Source: Takakia lepidozioides (taxonomy: Eukaryota; Streptophyta; Takakiopsida; Takakiales; Takakiaceae). Taken from it: a stretch of DNA of 60,000 bases. The position numbers and the translations under genes are program-made. The notes under the pieces were generated by a model. That model saw only the letters and a list, made by a program, of their open reading frames with translations. It had not been told where the DNA came from and ran no database searches. The stretch lies in assembly GCA_030704615.1 (NCBI GenBank), contig CM060733.1, positions 14,448,001 to 14,508,000 of the forward strand, given 5' to 3'. Positions 12,111 to 32,691 of the stretch are shown here, piece by piece. The stretch's first letter is position 1. The number at the start of each line of letters is the position of its first letter.

Positions 12111-12557
12111 TGTAAGTGACAAAGTGCCCCTATCCAGTGCATACCTGTGGGGTGATATTAGACTGGAATCTGGGCAGTAGAGCATCTTAGTGAGATTATT
12201 AAGCATTTGGACTCGGCATTGTTTTCTCTTCCACTGCAGCGACACGGTATCTGAACTTCTGCTAATGGAGTGGCTTTTGGGTTACAGTGACCCTCATTTT
12301 CACCTCACACCTGACTGGGCATTCCCACTCCAGGTCCACTTAGTCATGCAGGAGGCTTCATGTCATGCAGTGTTGGGCTGTGGAGCTGAAAGAGGGATCC
12401 CTGTTGGCAATGCGCATGGATGGAATCCCTTGCTGCTATGGCGCCTCGCCAACCTTGTCTTTTGTGCAGCTTAGGAGAAACAAATGTACTCTGGGGAAAG
12501 AAGCGAAAGCACCAGGGATAGTTAGACAAGGTAGATAATTGGTAAAACTTGCATGTA

Positions 12558-14090
12558 GGTCAACACTGGAGCTTGGAACAGCACTGGCAGGAGTTCTATG
12601 AAGATCCTTCACAATGCTAGGACTATAGTGTTGGAATCTCGCTTTGCTCTGCAAATCTGCTTTCAAATTTGGGGCTTTGGTTCTATCCTCCTTGGGTGAA
12701 AGAAAAATTAGTTGCCATGCCACAAGATCGAGAACAGTTTGGTGATGGTGGAAAGATATCAGGGTGCGGTTCTGATTCTGGTGTAGATGGTGGAGCTCCT
12801 TCAAGCTTGCAGATGAAAGGTGAATGACTCACAGTGACCTGATTAGAGGGGCATCCTGGTTTTGCTTAGCATCTGTGTAAGTTTGGACGTGTTTGTATGT
12901 TCCTCATTGTGTAGAGTCCAGTGGAGCCCAAAGTGAGTTGCATGAATGTTGTTGTGAGCTCACCAGCACTCCTCCATAAAGGAACTGTTCAGGCATGAAG
13001 GTCTACTGTGGAGCATGGAGCAGCACTGGCATGAGTTTTCTAAAGATCCTTCACAATGGTGGGCAATGGCAATCACAAGGTGTGGCTTTCTTAATGTCTG
13101 ATGAATTCTGCAAAAGTGGGCTCTTCCTGCAGTATGATGATGTTATTTTCCTTGGTATTTACAAGGTACTTGGGAGGGTCAGCTTGGTCTTTAGAGGCGG
13201 TGTTAAATCTATGGCTGCTCAGCCATAGATGGTGGTTCTCAATGGTGGTTCTCACAGACCAATCCAAGATCACCTCTACAGACACAGGCAGCACACACGA
13301 AAGGTCATTTGGGTTGATGGTTGGTTGGATCCTTCATGGGTGAAAGTAAAGCTAGCTGCTTTCACAACACAAAATCAAGGACTGTGTGGTGAGGCACCTT
13401 CTTCTTCAACACATTTTGGCCTGTTTTACCCTCTCATCAGAGTTATGCCTCATTTTTCATGTTGAATTCTGCAAGTTAGCTTGTTGGGTGGATCTATGGT
13501 GGTTTGGACTGATTTTGATATGTTGCTGCCAATGTGGCAACAGGCAGTTATCCAAAACAGGAGACGAGGAAAAGCTTTGGAAGGAAATTCTTGGGACCCC
13601 AGTCAATGGTGGGACAATCGAGGCAAAAAGGTGAATGCCTATAAAATTACAGAAAAGTGGACAACAAGATGCATCGCAATGATTTCTTGGAAATTGTCAT
13701 CCTCTCTCTCCCCAGCACATTTTGAAAGTAATTCAGCATAGGAACTAGTCTGTGATAAGTAGGGTTGGGGTGTTTGCTAGAGAAATTTAGGTCGTCATTG
13801 TCAGCTGCTAGCAACAAGGGAGAGTCCATTATTGGCCGAGGCAGGAATAGCTTAAGGAGCAGGGATGGAGTGTGGGTCCAGATTCATCTGAGAGGGACAG
13901 ATTTCAAGCACAAGATCACCTATGAATCCCTGTGGATTGATAACCTGCGTGGGTAGATGGTCAACTGGAAGCAGCAGCAGCTGCACATTTGATAAAATCA
14001 GGCACCTCCACCATGACCACAGATTCCAAAAGAGGACCAAGAGAGGGAATTCATAATACCTCTTCCAGCACTTCTGGGCTTGTGAGGATG
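12558..14090 (+). pseudogene. OSB-family (organellar ssDNA-binding) pseudogene with three PDF motifs
   Basis: Three degenerate PDF motifs lie in order. First, WQEFYEDPSQC (12575-12610) leading to LWFYPPWVKEKLVAMPQDRE (12680-12740). Second, HWHEFSKDPSQWW (13020-13060) leading to WLDPSWVKVKLAAF (13320-13365). Third, EEKLWKEIL and DPSQWWDNRGKK (13565-13630, one frameshift between them) leading to TDFKHKITYESLWIDNL (13885-13945). Plant OSB proteins bind single-stranded DNA in mitochondria or plastids through an OB fold plus one to three PDF motifs. Stops and frameshifts show this copy is dead. After the third motif, PAWVDGQLEAAAAAHLIKSG and a linker run to about 14090. That linker also precedes the PPR array near 59.3 kb. 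Confidence 0.65.
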
Positions 14091-15377
14091 CTATGTTGTG
14101 TCCTTTCTCCTATGACTAAGGTTTGAGCACCTTTAGTTAATCCATCTGTGAAGATTATGATTTGAACAGTATGGCTGGAGAAGGGTCTAGATATTGAAGA
14201 TCAATGGATTTTGTCAATAGTAGCACTTCTTTCAGCGTCTTTCCCGACTCTCGTTTATTTACTGAGATGTAACTGTACAATGCAGAGGTCATGAGAATGT
14301 CAACGACAGCAGTCAAGATGTGTGGGGAAGAATTGGGCTCCCATGTGGCCGTGGCTGGTGGGTGCACTTGTGGCTGTGGGTCCCATTGGATGCAGATCTG
14401 GGCATGACATGCAGGAGCAGGAGGTGCTGTTACTGATCTCTCTCATTTATAGTTGGCAGTGCCCACGCCAAAAATTCCCATGCTCTTTGCACTCAAGGTC
14501 TTGAATTTCCATAAGGAGAAGTCTTTCCCACCAAACTTGTCTATGTAGCCCTATGGGCCCATCGGTAACCAACCCCATCATGATAAGCAGCTAGCACCTT
14601 GACACAGTAAGGGTGTAGACAGTATTAATGCACATGAATTGACCATAGATGATGCTTTTTTATGCTACAACTCTGATCGAACAAGTATATTGTTGACCTT
14701 AAATTTGAGAATGCAGGGAAGGTACTGAATTCGAAAGATTGAATGTCAAGATTGCACAAAGCTGTTTCGTATGTGAACTTCTATATTTGCCAGTTTTCAC
14801 TAGAAGTTACTTTTAGATCAGGTCCACCTACCAAATTTTGGTGAGGTGATTGAGTCGAGAAATCAACTGAAGTACACTGGTTCTATTTTAACAAGATACT
14901 TGCAACCCTGAGAAGTTCTCTTATGTACTGCATGACACATAGTTTCCCTTGTGGGTAACTGGCCCCTTCCAGGATGAGCTGCATTTGCTGCATCAGAACC
15001 AGTGCTGACACACGTAGGATTCCATGGTGGACTTCGAATTCTGACAATTCCTTCTTGCATTTCGGGCTATCTACTCTGGACAATTTTAATGTACACAAGC
15101 CCTAGGAGTGGATTGTGAAGGAAGGTGCAATTCCTAAATTACACATGTTCAGAATCTTTGGCATTTCACAATATAAAAGGTTATGTCCAAGCTGATCCAT
15201 CTCCACCTCAACTGGTGCAAATTGGTTCTGATTCCTCGTGAGACTTCTAATGCAGAAAATTTCCGTTCTCTGAAATGGAATCAGCAGATGTAACTGAAGA
15301 TGATGCTGAATTTCAAACTTGTAGCTAAGCGGTTTTGCTGCAAAAATGGTAAAGGCGTGACTAGTGCAAGTCTCAAG
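14091..15377. other. Intergenic sequence, nothing recognised
   Basis: There are no coding, RNA or repeat signatures I can support. The part next to 15377 is downstream of the receptor kinase and probably includes its 3' UTR. Confidence 0.4.
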
Positions 15378-18300
15378 TTACTTATAGCTGGAGCCCTCCA
15401 GACCTGTGATTCTCAACATTTCCACTACTTGTCTCATTGTGGGTCTTTGAGAAGGAGACTCTGTGGTACAAAGCAATGCGATCTTCAGCAGTAGTAGAAA
15501 CTGTTTTCCTTTGGAGCCCTGCATGTCACCCAAAAGGTTGGCATCCATGAGCACTGTGTGCCACACCGTTTCCTGTGATTCTGTAGCACAGTGCTTTGCC
15601 CACTGCACGAGATCTTCTCCAGAAAAATCTGTATGAGCTGCATGTCGCCCAGTCAAGACCTCGAGGGCGACCACGCCAAAGCTGTAGACATCGCTTTTCT
15701 CCGAAACTCTGGTAGAGTAGGCGCATTCTGTAGTCACACACACTGCACAGTTGAGAAGGATTGTCGTGTTTAACTCTCATAAGAAGCACCTGGAAGCAGT
15801 CCTATTCAGGTCATCACACCATTGCAAAGCTCAGATGTGATGCTCAAACACGCTTTCGGAAAGCTCCAATTGAAGATTTGAGAATCTCTTTAACTAGCAA
15901 GATACGTACCGGGAGCTATGTAACCATATGAACCAGCGATCCGTGACTGAGACATTGAATCGCCGTTCCCTTCTATCAGCTTTGCCAGGCCGAAGTCGGT
16001 GATTTGGGGCTCCAAAACAGTATCCAGTAGGATATTACTGGGCTTGACATCGCGGTGGAGAATGCGGGGAACAGAGTCGTAGTGCAAGTAGACCAACCCT
16101 TGGGCCATACCCTTCAGAATCCTGAACCTTGTATCCCAGTTAAGTGAAGCTAATTTGGCTTTGTCTCGGAGGAATGACTCGAGGCTTCCATTGGGAATGT
16201 AGTTGTAAATGATGTAAGCGGACGTCTCATGTTTACAGTGACCAAGAATCTTCACAATATTTCTGTGGCGAATTTTCCCTGCAGTCTGTAGTTCTCTTAT
16301 GAAGCTGTCGCAACTCGCTTGCTTCCCGTCGCCGAAAGATATCTGTTTGATAGCAAGAACTTCACCATTAGGAAAATTCGCTTTGTAGACTCTCCCAAAA
16401 CCTCCTTTCCCAAGCAACTGATCTTCACTGAAGCATTTGGTGGCCTCCCAAATGTCAGTGTACGAAAAGTTGGAGTCCGGTTCCGGAGAGGCTCCCACAT
16501 CCACCGCTGCCACAGCGCGGCTCCATCTTCGGCAAAACCAGATTGCGAATAAGCATGCAAGAGCAAAAGCGGAGGCTATCAGTATACCTGCAATTGTAAG
16601 GTTCCGCCTGAGCGTATGGTCGTCATCTTTCTCGGCGATGGTTTTGCAATGCTGCGGTAGAACGGCACCACACAGCCCTGGGTTTCCAATGAAGGAGCTA
16701 CTGTTTTCGAAGATTCGCCCAGTTGGAAGGGGCCCCGAAAGGTTGTTGTAGGAAACGTTCAGTAATTGGAGACTAGTCATGTCACCTATCTCCGTAGGAA
16801 TCTGACCGGAGAACTGGTTGTGGGACAGGTCCAGAACTTGTAGCATCGTCAAGCTCCCAACATCGGTTGGAATATCACCTGTAAAGAAGTTGTGACTAAG
16901 ATTCAGTGAGCTCTGAAGGCTTTGCATCTTTCCTAGAAAACCCTCAGGGATAGGCACCTGCAGCCGATTTGCCCCCAACTGCAACTGCAGCAAACTCTGT
17001 AGATTACCAAAAGACTCTGGAATCTGCCCAGTGAGTTGATTATTTTGAAGCTCAAGATTTTGCAAGCTGCTCAGGTTGCCCAATTCTGATGGAATCGCGC
17101 TGCTCAGATTGTTGTGACTAAGATCCAAGTCGTTGAGATTGCTACAATTTCCAAGCTCTGGAGGGATCTTCCCACTCAGGTAGGATGCAGATTGAATCTG
17201 TGGAGCTTCATGAGCTGGCCTACCGTCGATGGAATTGCTCCTGAGAGATTGTTGTGGTCAAGCAGCAAAGTGCTCACATTGCTGCAGAGGGCAATCTCCG
17301 CTGGAATTTCGCCTTCCAGATTATTCCCATGAAGGGCAAGATAGTACAAGTTCTCTTTGTTGTTCCCAAACTCACGGGGGACGGTGCCATTAAGGCTGTT
17401 GTTGTCGATAAGCAATCGCGTAAGGCTGGTGCAGCCTGCTACTTCCGATGGAATGTTCCCTGAGAGATTGTTGGAGTCCAGCTCGAGTATCATGGACGAC
17501 ATCCCCGAACGGCAGAGGTTGGGAGGTATTGAACCACTGAGGCTATTGTTGGAGAGAATGACCACGGAGAGGTTCTGAAGCCTGCCCAAGTCGTATGGAA
17601 TTTCCCCGGTCAGGTAGTTGTTGTCCAGCCACAACATCTGTAGCATCGTCAGATTGGCGAATTCGGACGGGATGCCTCCGGTGAGATTGTTGTGCGACAG
17701 GACGACGGAGCTAAGGGAGCTGCAATTTCCAATGGCGGAAGGGATGGCACCACTCAAATGGTTAAAATCCAGAGCTAGCAAATTAAGTACTTTTATCTGA
17801 CAAAGTTCGGCAGGTATACTTCCATTGAGAGAGTTGTCGTTGAGCTCCAGCGTATCCAGGTTTCTACAGTTCCCCAGTTGTGGCGGAATCGGTCCCACAA
17901 GATTATTGGAATAAAGAGAGAGTCTAGTAAGATTCACACAGTTTCCCAACCCAGCTGGAATGTCCCCTGAAAGACTATTGTTATTTAGAAATAGCCTTTC
18001 TAAGCTGATCAGCTTACCAAATGTATCTGGGATTGGCCCCTTCAACTGGTTGTTCCATAACCGCAATTTCTGTAAGTTGGTGAGGTTTCCAAGCTCTGCG
18101 GGTATGATACCAGACAAGGGATTCGAAGTAATGTACAGAATCTGTAATCTAGACAACTGCCCAAGGCTGGAAGGAATAGACCCTGTGAAAGAATTTTGAC
18201 TCAAGTCCAAGTACTGGAGCTCGCGGAGCTCGGAAAGCCATGGAGGAATAGCCCCTGTGAAATTGTTGGCGCTTAGGTCCAAGTATTCAAGCTTTCGAAG

Positions 18301-18813
18301 GTTGGAGAGCTCCAAGGGGATGCCTTCCTTGAGTTCCAGGCCGTTCTGCCCCGACAGGTCCAACGTTGTCAAATTTAGAAGCTTTCCTAGAGAGCTTGGA
18401 ATTTTCCCTGATAGGCTGTTACTACCTAATTGAACCACGAGTAGGTTTGTGCAGTTGCCAATCTCTGGAGGGATGTTGCCCGTGAGAAAATTACTGGTGA
18501 GGCTCAGATTTTGCAGGGCTGCCAGGTCGCCAATACTAGGGGAGATGGTTCCAGATATGTTGGTGGAGGCGAGATTAAGAACAATCACTTGACGAGTATG
18601 AGGGTTGCATGTGACCCCTGTCCATGAACAGGGGTCTGCCTCTGACGCATTCCAGTCTCTCAGTACAGCTCCATTAGAATCTCGTATCGCACGTCGGAAC
18701 TTAAGAAGTGACTGACCATCCTTGGACAACCCACATACCTCCCGTATCCTAGTAAAAAGCAGTAAACCCACAACTAGATTCGATAGAAGGCAAGTCACTG
18801 ATTGAAATTTCAT
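15378..18813 (-). CDS. LRR receptor-like protein kinase (LRR-XI/PEPR-like), with one frameshift
   Basis: Exon 1 runs 18813-15910 and exon 2 15727-15378 (stop TAA); the junction rebuilds the kinase motif GSYGYIAPE. About 1084 residues are predicted if one frameshift is ignored. In order: signal peptide (hydrophobic LLSNLVVGLLLF), N-terminal cap DPCSWTGVTC, some 25 LRRs of the plant IPxxLGNLxxL type, a transmembrane helix IAGILIASAFALACLFAIWF near residues 735-760, and a kinase with GKGGFGRVYKA, catalytic lysine AIKQI, HRDVKPSN and DFGLAK. HRD with arginine marks an RD, presumably active, kinase. The family binds secreted peptides at the plasma membrane. Odd point: near 17185-17200 the frame shifts by one base inside an LRR, between KLHRFNL and SGKIPPELGN, with open frames on both sides. 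This is either an assembly error or very recent inactivation. Subfamily placement is by look only. Confidence 0.85.
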
Positions 18814-21800
18814 CGCGAATGTATGGCCGGCTGATGGGAAGTCACCAATCTAGCAGAAGTGAAAGAAGACGGATACGTACAGCAAGGAAGGGAAAGCCAA
18901 GAGGCTGACGTGCCAGTTCAAGACATGAGTAAGAGCAGGGAGATCCGCAAACCCAAAGACGCGGGAATATAGAAGAAGTGATGGACGTCTTTGAGATAAT
19001 TCGGCGAGATTTCATGATCTAGAGCTAGCGACGAGACGTTGGGAAAGAAAGAATGAGAGCCTGATCCTAAACTTTGTTATACAGAAGGTCCGTCCAGCTC
19101 GAGTGAGATCCAGAGGACGAGAGTGAGAATACTTGCGAAATTAGACAGCCGAGTGTTAGACGCGCGAAGTAAGGAGACATCTGATCCTATCAATGCTTTG
19201 GAAGCAGCTAGAAGCTTGCAATGTCATGAAGAATTCCCCGAGACAGCCTCTCTACATTGTCCTGTAGGTCTTCCCGAGCTCACCATCAAGTACCTTGCTG
19301 CCTCCCAAGTAATAACTGGAGTCCTAGAGCCCTCCTCTATAAACCCTGGTGTCAGTCAGATCAGGACGTAATGGCTTTCCTCACACGGAGAGACAGGAGC
19401 GTCAGCTCCATGCTCCATAGTCAAAACAAGGCGGGTCTAATTTTCGCTGTGGCCCTCCATCACACGAGCCGCGGAGTGGAGGGATCCTTTTTCGCAGCAG
19501 TTGTCTTGCCCACAGGCTGCTTCTGAGAACCTGGGCTACCGTCTGGGTAGTCAAGTGTAGGGTATATTTTTATGGAAGGTACTGCAAACTGATGTGTAAC
19601 ATCAGTCAATAGTTTGAGAATAAAAATAGTGCGGAGTGGACATCTAGAGGCTGTCCAAATAAATACTTTGCATGTGGGCCCGCATACAGAGAGGAAGACT
19701 CGAAGACCCCTGCGCCCAAGCAAGTGGAAGAAACCGTAGCTTATGGTGTCACGAGTCACGACCCCAAAGGTGACACCATCCCCAAAAGGCTCGTCTTCCA
19801 TGTGGTAGGTGGACAACAGTGTTGGACAAGTGTACTGACAAGAAACTGCTATCAATAATATATGACTAGTATGAAGTATCGGACCTGCCTGGTATCAGCT
19901 AACGCCACTATATCCGTATTGGCCCAGTATGTATTGTGTTTACTGTAGTAATACTCTAGTGATACCTACCAGCCTGGTAAGTGGTTGAAAATTTGGTGCT
20001 TGATACCACTATCAAATCCACTGTGTGAGGAAAAACCTAGGTATGGGTATCGCCGGGGCACTCGACCATAGCAAGGCCAATAGTGCTTTGTTGGGCCTGG
20101 TCTTGGGGCAGGAGTCTTGGGTCTTGGGTCTTGGAATACGCTGATACAATACAACAAAATATGTATTTAGATTTGAGATGGAGGTGTTTTTTGAGAGACA
20201 GGATCGCCTATGTGATAGTTCTAAGTACCTGCATTTGATGTTTTGCAAGTATATGGTATCGAAATTATAAGTCCAACTGCTCCTGTCCAAGAGTTGGATG
20301 CTGTGTAAGTGTCATTATGTAAATGTTAATGTGCTTTAGTACAACCTCCCCAACTGTTAATTGTATAAATGTTATTCTCTTACTCCCGATCGTTAACATT
20401 TATCCAACTGTACCCGTTGAGGTCGCAATTTTGTGTAAGTAACTAGGGTATGGTAGTTGGGCCTTGGCAACATGTCAAAGATAGAGTGGAACCGTGACAT
20501 CTTCAAGGACTGAAGTGGAAAATTATAACTGTCTCCATGAACCTCCTGGCTACAGCCAATTTGGCTGATGTAAGCCATCAGGCTTCTACACACCACCTTA
20601 TAAGCGTATCTAAATCCAACCCTATGCTAAGTTTAGGGCGCTGCCAGCGGACCCTTGTACTCTCTCGAGCAGGTGGCCAAAACGAATCATCTTTAACAGT
20701 CGCTACACTACTTAACTCGCGCTAGCTAATGAAGTTAGCTGCCCTATTTAGCAGCGCTGCCATTTAACTATGGGACGGCCAGGGGCTGCCTGATCCCATG
20801 GTCAGGTAGAAGAGTTAGGCAGGTAAGTTCTCGTTGACTGAGAAAAGCAGTCGCACAGTCAAAGGTGAAATTGACTGCACAGGTGGCAGATGTCCAATGG
20901 CCCTTCATGGCACTTCCATCCACGAAAAGGTTGCTGCTCATTTTCCATCCATGAATGAAGGAATCCTCCACCCCCAGTATGCCCTTGATTGTGGTCAGCG
21001 TAGCCGAAAGAAGAAGAAGAGAGTGAGTGGGCCCCAAGTTCTGAGATTGTAGCATCGCGTGCTGCATCGATTGTTCCAAGCAAAACAAGCTCGTGGCTGT
21101 ATACTGCGATGACAGGCTCTCCATGTGTGGTTATTCGAAGGAGAGCGTTGAAGAGCCTGTAGGTCCTGCATGTGAGCAGAACCATGCTGTGTAGATGCAA
21201 TAGTGGCAGATTTGGGCTGTAAATCTCGGAGTGGGCGATGGGCACCTGGAAACTCACTAATAGAGTCAGATTCTATAGAGCTGCAACTTGCCCACCGATC
21301 ATTACCGACATATAAATTGCATACATATAGTTTGACGTATGGTATGAAATGTAGCAACTGCAAGTGGGCCTGGCCCACCCGCCACCCGGACCCCTCACAC
21401 ACGAAGCCCTTCAATGGGCGCGGATTGGGGGTACGGCCACATTTCTGTTGAGGATTGGCTCTCCAACAGACTGGGCATTGGGATTTGGAGCTTCACGGAA
21501 AGTCATGGATGGCAGTGCCGGATTTTAGGTAGGTATGGCTGGATTCCGTGGCTTCAGAAGCATCTGGAAGGAAGGTGTAGCAACGTAGCAACGACTTTGA
21601 ATTGACCACGTGCTAGTGGTGATTAGGGAAGAAATTTGTAGAGTAGTTAATCTAGTTTAATTTGAATGTGCTTGATTTGTGGATGATTTGACTATTGCAA
21701 CTTGTGCTATATCAAAAAATAAAAATAAAAAATGCAATTTCCGCGGTTGCATATATACCTGCCAGGTTGGTTGCAGAACTTGGGTATATAGTCTAACCGG

Positions 21801-23172
21801 GTAGTATCCCCCAATGCAAGATTCATGACCCAAGACCTGTCACCTTTTTGGCCATATCTTTTCAAATTCTTTACTCTATATGTTCCTGTCTACATCCTCT
21901 ATCTCCACAAAAATTTCATAGATGATCAATTGTAAGCTATGATGCTACAGGGAGGCGGCAAATCCACCCGCATAGGGGATTCCACCCAGCTGAGGATCTC
22001 CAAACTGGAGCCAAAACGAAGGGAACAGAACTTGGAATGAATAGATTAATTATAGAAGGAGAGAGATACCCTTCGCAGTTTTGTTTGATCCTCAAAGCAT
22101 AGGCATCGCTCTAGATAATATGGCTAAATCTTACTTCTGACAGGACTGAGTCGTTAGTTGCTACGGATGCTCATTTAATTTGCAATCGCTCCTTGGGCCT
22201 TGAGCGGGACTTTTAAAAACTGAAGATTCCCAGCTGAAGCTCCTCCAACTTGGACTTCACGAATATTCGAAGTGGCTGACCCAAATGCCAAAACAAAACA
22301 GTAACACAGCTGGCACTCTCAGTATGTAGCCCAACTATCCCTAAATTTTCCGAATTTTTGGGCAAGTTCTTGATGTACCTCTTTTGTAGTAGTGATCTAC
22401 AGGGAGGCCCGTGCAGAAATCAGAGATTTTTGGCATGTAGTTGTAGTTGTGGAACTAATGTTCTAGGTTCTATCCTAGATGCTGCCTCCCCTCCAGCTGC
22501 TATGATAAAGTGGGTACACGGAGTTCATAGTTCAGATCTGTCTTAGAAAAGAGGAGGACCGACTCTAGAGGAACACCCGAATCTAGCACACAGGAAGCTA
22601 GGCATGTGCAGGCACACATAGTATACTGCGGGAACTGGGAAAGTATCACAGGAATCCGACTGATGAGCCACACCTTATTAGGTATACAGTACAAGACACC
22701 AACGTCTCTACTGATGGCCCGGCCACACATGGCAAAAGGCCCCGTTCTGAGGACGCACTGAACGCTTGGACCCCCGGACCATCAGGCCCCCGGACGTTGG
22801 TGGAGGGCAGCTGCGTTGCGGCCACACTGCCTGCCGTCCCCCAATGCGTCGAATAGGTGGCAAACTAGGAGTGAGTGAGATCCCGTGCGTTCAGCTGCGT
22901 TCGGCTGCATAACGCAGTTCTCCTCGCTTCTCCAAACTCGGTTGCCCGGAGGCAGCGGCGCCAGCCTAGGGACGGGCTGACATCCCTGCGCGCCGAGCTC
23001 CCGCCTTACGGGAGCTGCGTTCCGCGGACGCATTTGCCATGTGTGGCCCTACGCTGGCCACCACCTAGAGTGCTCCCACCCCCTCGGATCTCATTTGAGT
23101 CCGGTCGCTTGGCATCGGTTGCCTAGAGAAGGACCCCTTTTCCAGCCCTTCTCTGGGAACGAGTCAGGCAAG
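18814..23172. other. Divergent intergenic region between receptor kinase and beta-tubulin
   Basis: About 4.4 kb separate the two divergently transcribed genes, so both promoters lie here. I found no further gene. The 400 bp before the tubulin start are GC-rich, consistent with a leader or promoter. Short frames around 20.8-21.4 kb on both strands match nothing I recognise and overlap one another. Confidence 0.4.
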
Positions 23173-27479
<4,307 letters not shown>

Positions 27480-28469
27480 GATTTACACTTACAGTAGGAG
27501 AGTTAGCAAGCAGATGCCACCTTCTCCGAGATGGAGCCTAGTCACATAATGCATACTAGGGACTGATGAACTTCTCATGAAACAGATGCGCAAATCACTG
27601 CAGTGACTTCTTAATTCCTCACAGATCTAGCTGTTGCAGACCTTGTCATCAAGCTCAGCTTCATGTAGTAATAAGTGGGCCCATATTGGTTCTCAAACCA
27701 ATATATCTGTAACCATATCGCATTAACAAGGATCTTAAACATTACACATGCTCAGCTTCCCCACTCATAACCCCTAATGCAAAGGTCAAATGACTGTCGC
27801 AATTAAAAACATTGGCAGGCGAATCAAGAGACCTTCAAGCGTGCCAGTAAGATCCCTGCAAAATACTTGCTTCACTGAAGAATCCTTTCCCCATCCTCAC
27901 TAGGATGTCCTGGTTATGATGTTTTATTCACAGATGCGCAAACGAAAGCCAACTGACCATCAGCTTCACCACAATATCTGCACCAACGCTCGCCTTCTCA
28001 TCTTCATGCCAGCTGTCGTAATATCAAAAGATACTCAATCTTCCTGTGGCAAATGATTACCTCTGGAGGCTACATCATTTCAGATTCCAATATAGCCGTT
28101 TCCTAAAAATTAATGAAGCCTCATAATGGTAAATACTGAAGCCCCGTATGATCACTAGCAACTGAAATTACAGTCCACTAGATCTGGTTTCAAAGGTCAA
28201 TGTCTGGAGAGCAAAACCCTGGGTTCATGTGGATACACTCTGTTCTTGGGGAAGTAATGAAGTAAGCAACTTGCCCCGTCATAGTCAAAGCGTTCAGCAT
28301 CGACAACATGTCAAAGCTGCGTCAGAAGTGTGGGGGACCCCGGTAAGAATGGAATGCTCTCCCGAGCACAAAAATCCGTGAGTCTGGTACCTCTCTCTAA
28401 CCCGCTCCAACATTTGGAGATGGAGTAGTGATGTGACAATATGATGCAAGGTACCTGTCTTTTACGCCT
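27480..28469. other. Convergent intergenic region (3' UTRs)
   Basis: This lies between the stop codons of beta-tubulin and the 4-epimerase, which face each other. It presumably holds both 3' UTRs. No gene is seen. Confidence 0.5.

Positions 28470-32691
<4,222 letters not shown>

Noticed and set aside
20768-21414. Overlapping frames of 118-139 codons on the minus strand, considered as RNase H or reverse transcriptase
   Set aside because: No catalytic residues in the right order, and frames overlap one another without one being clearly coding.
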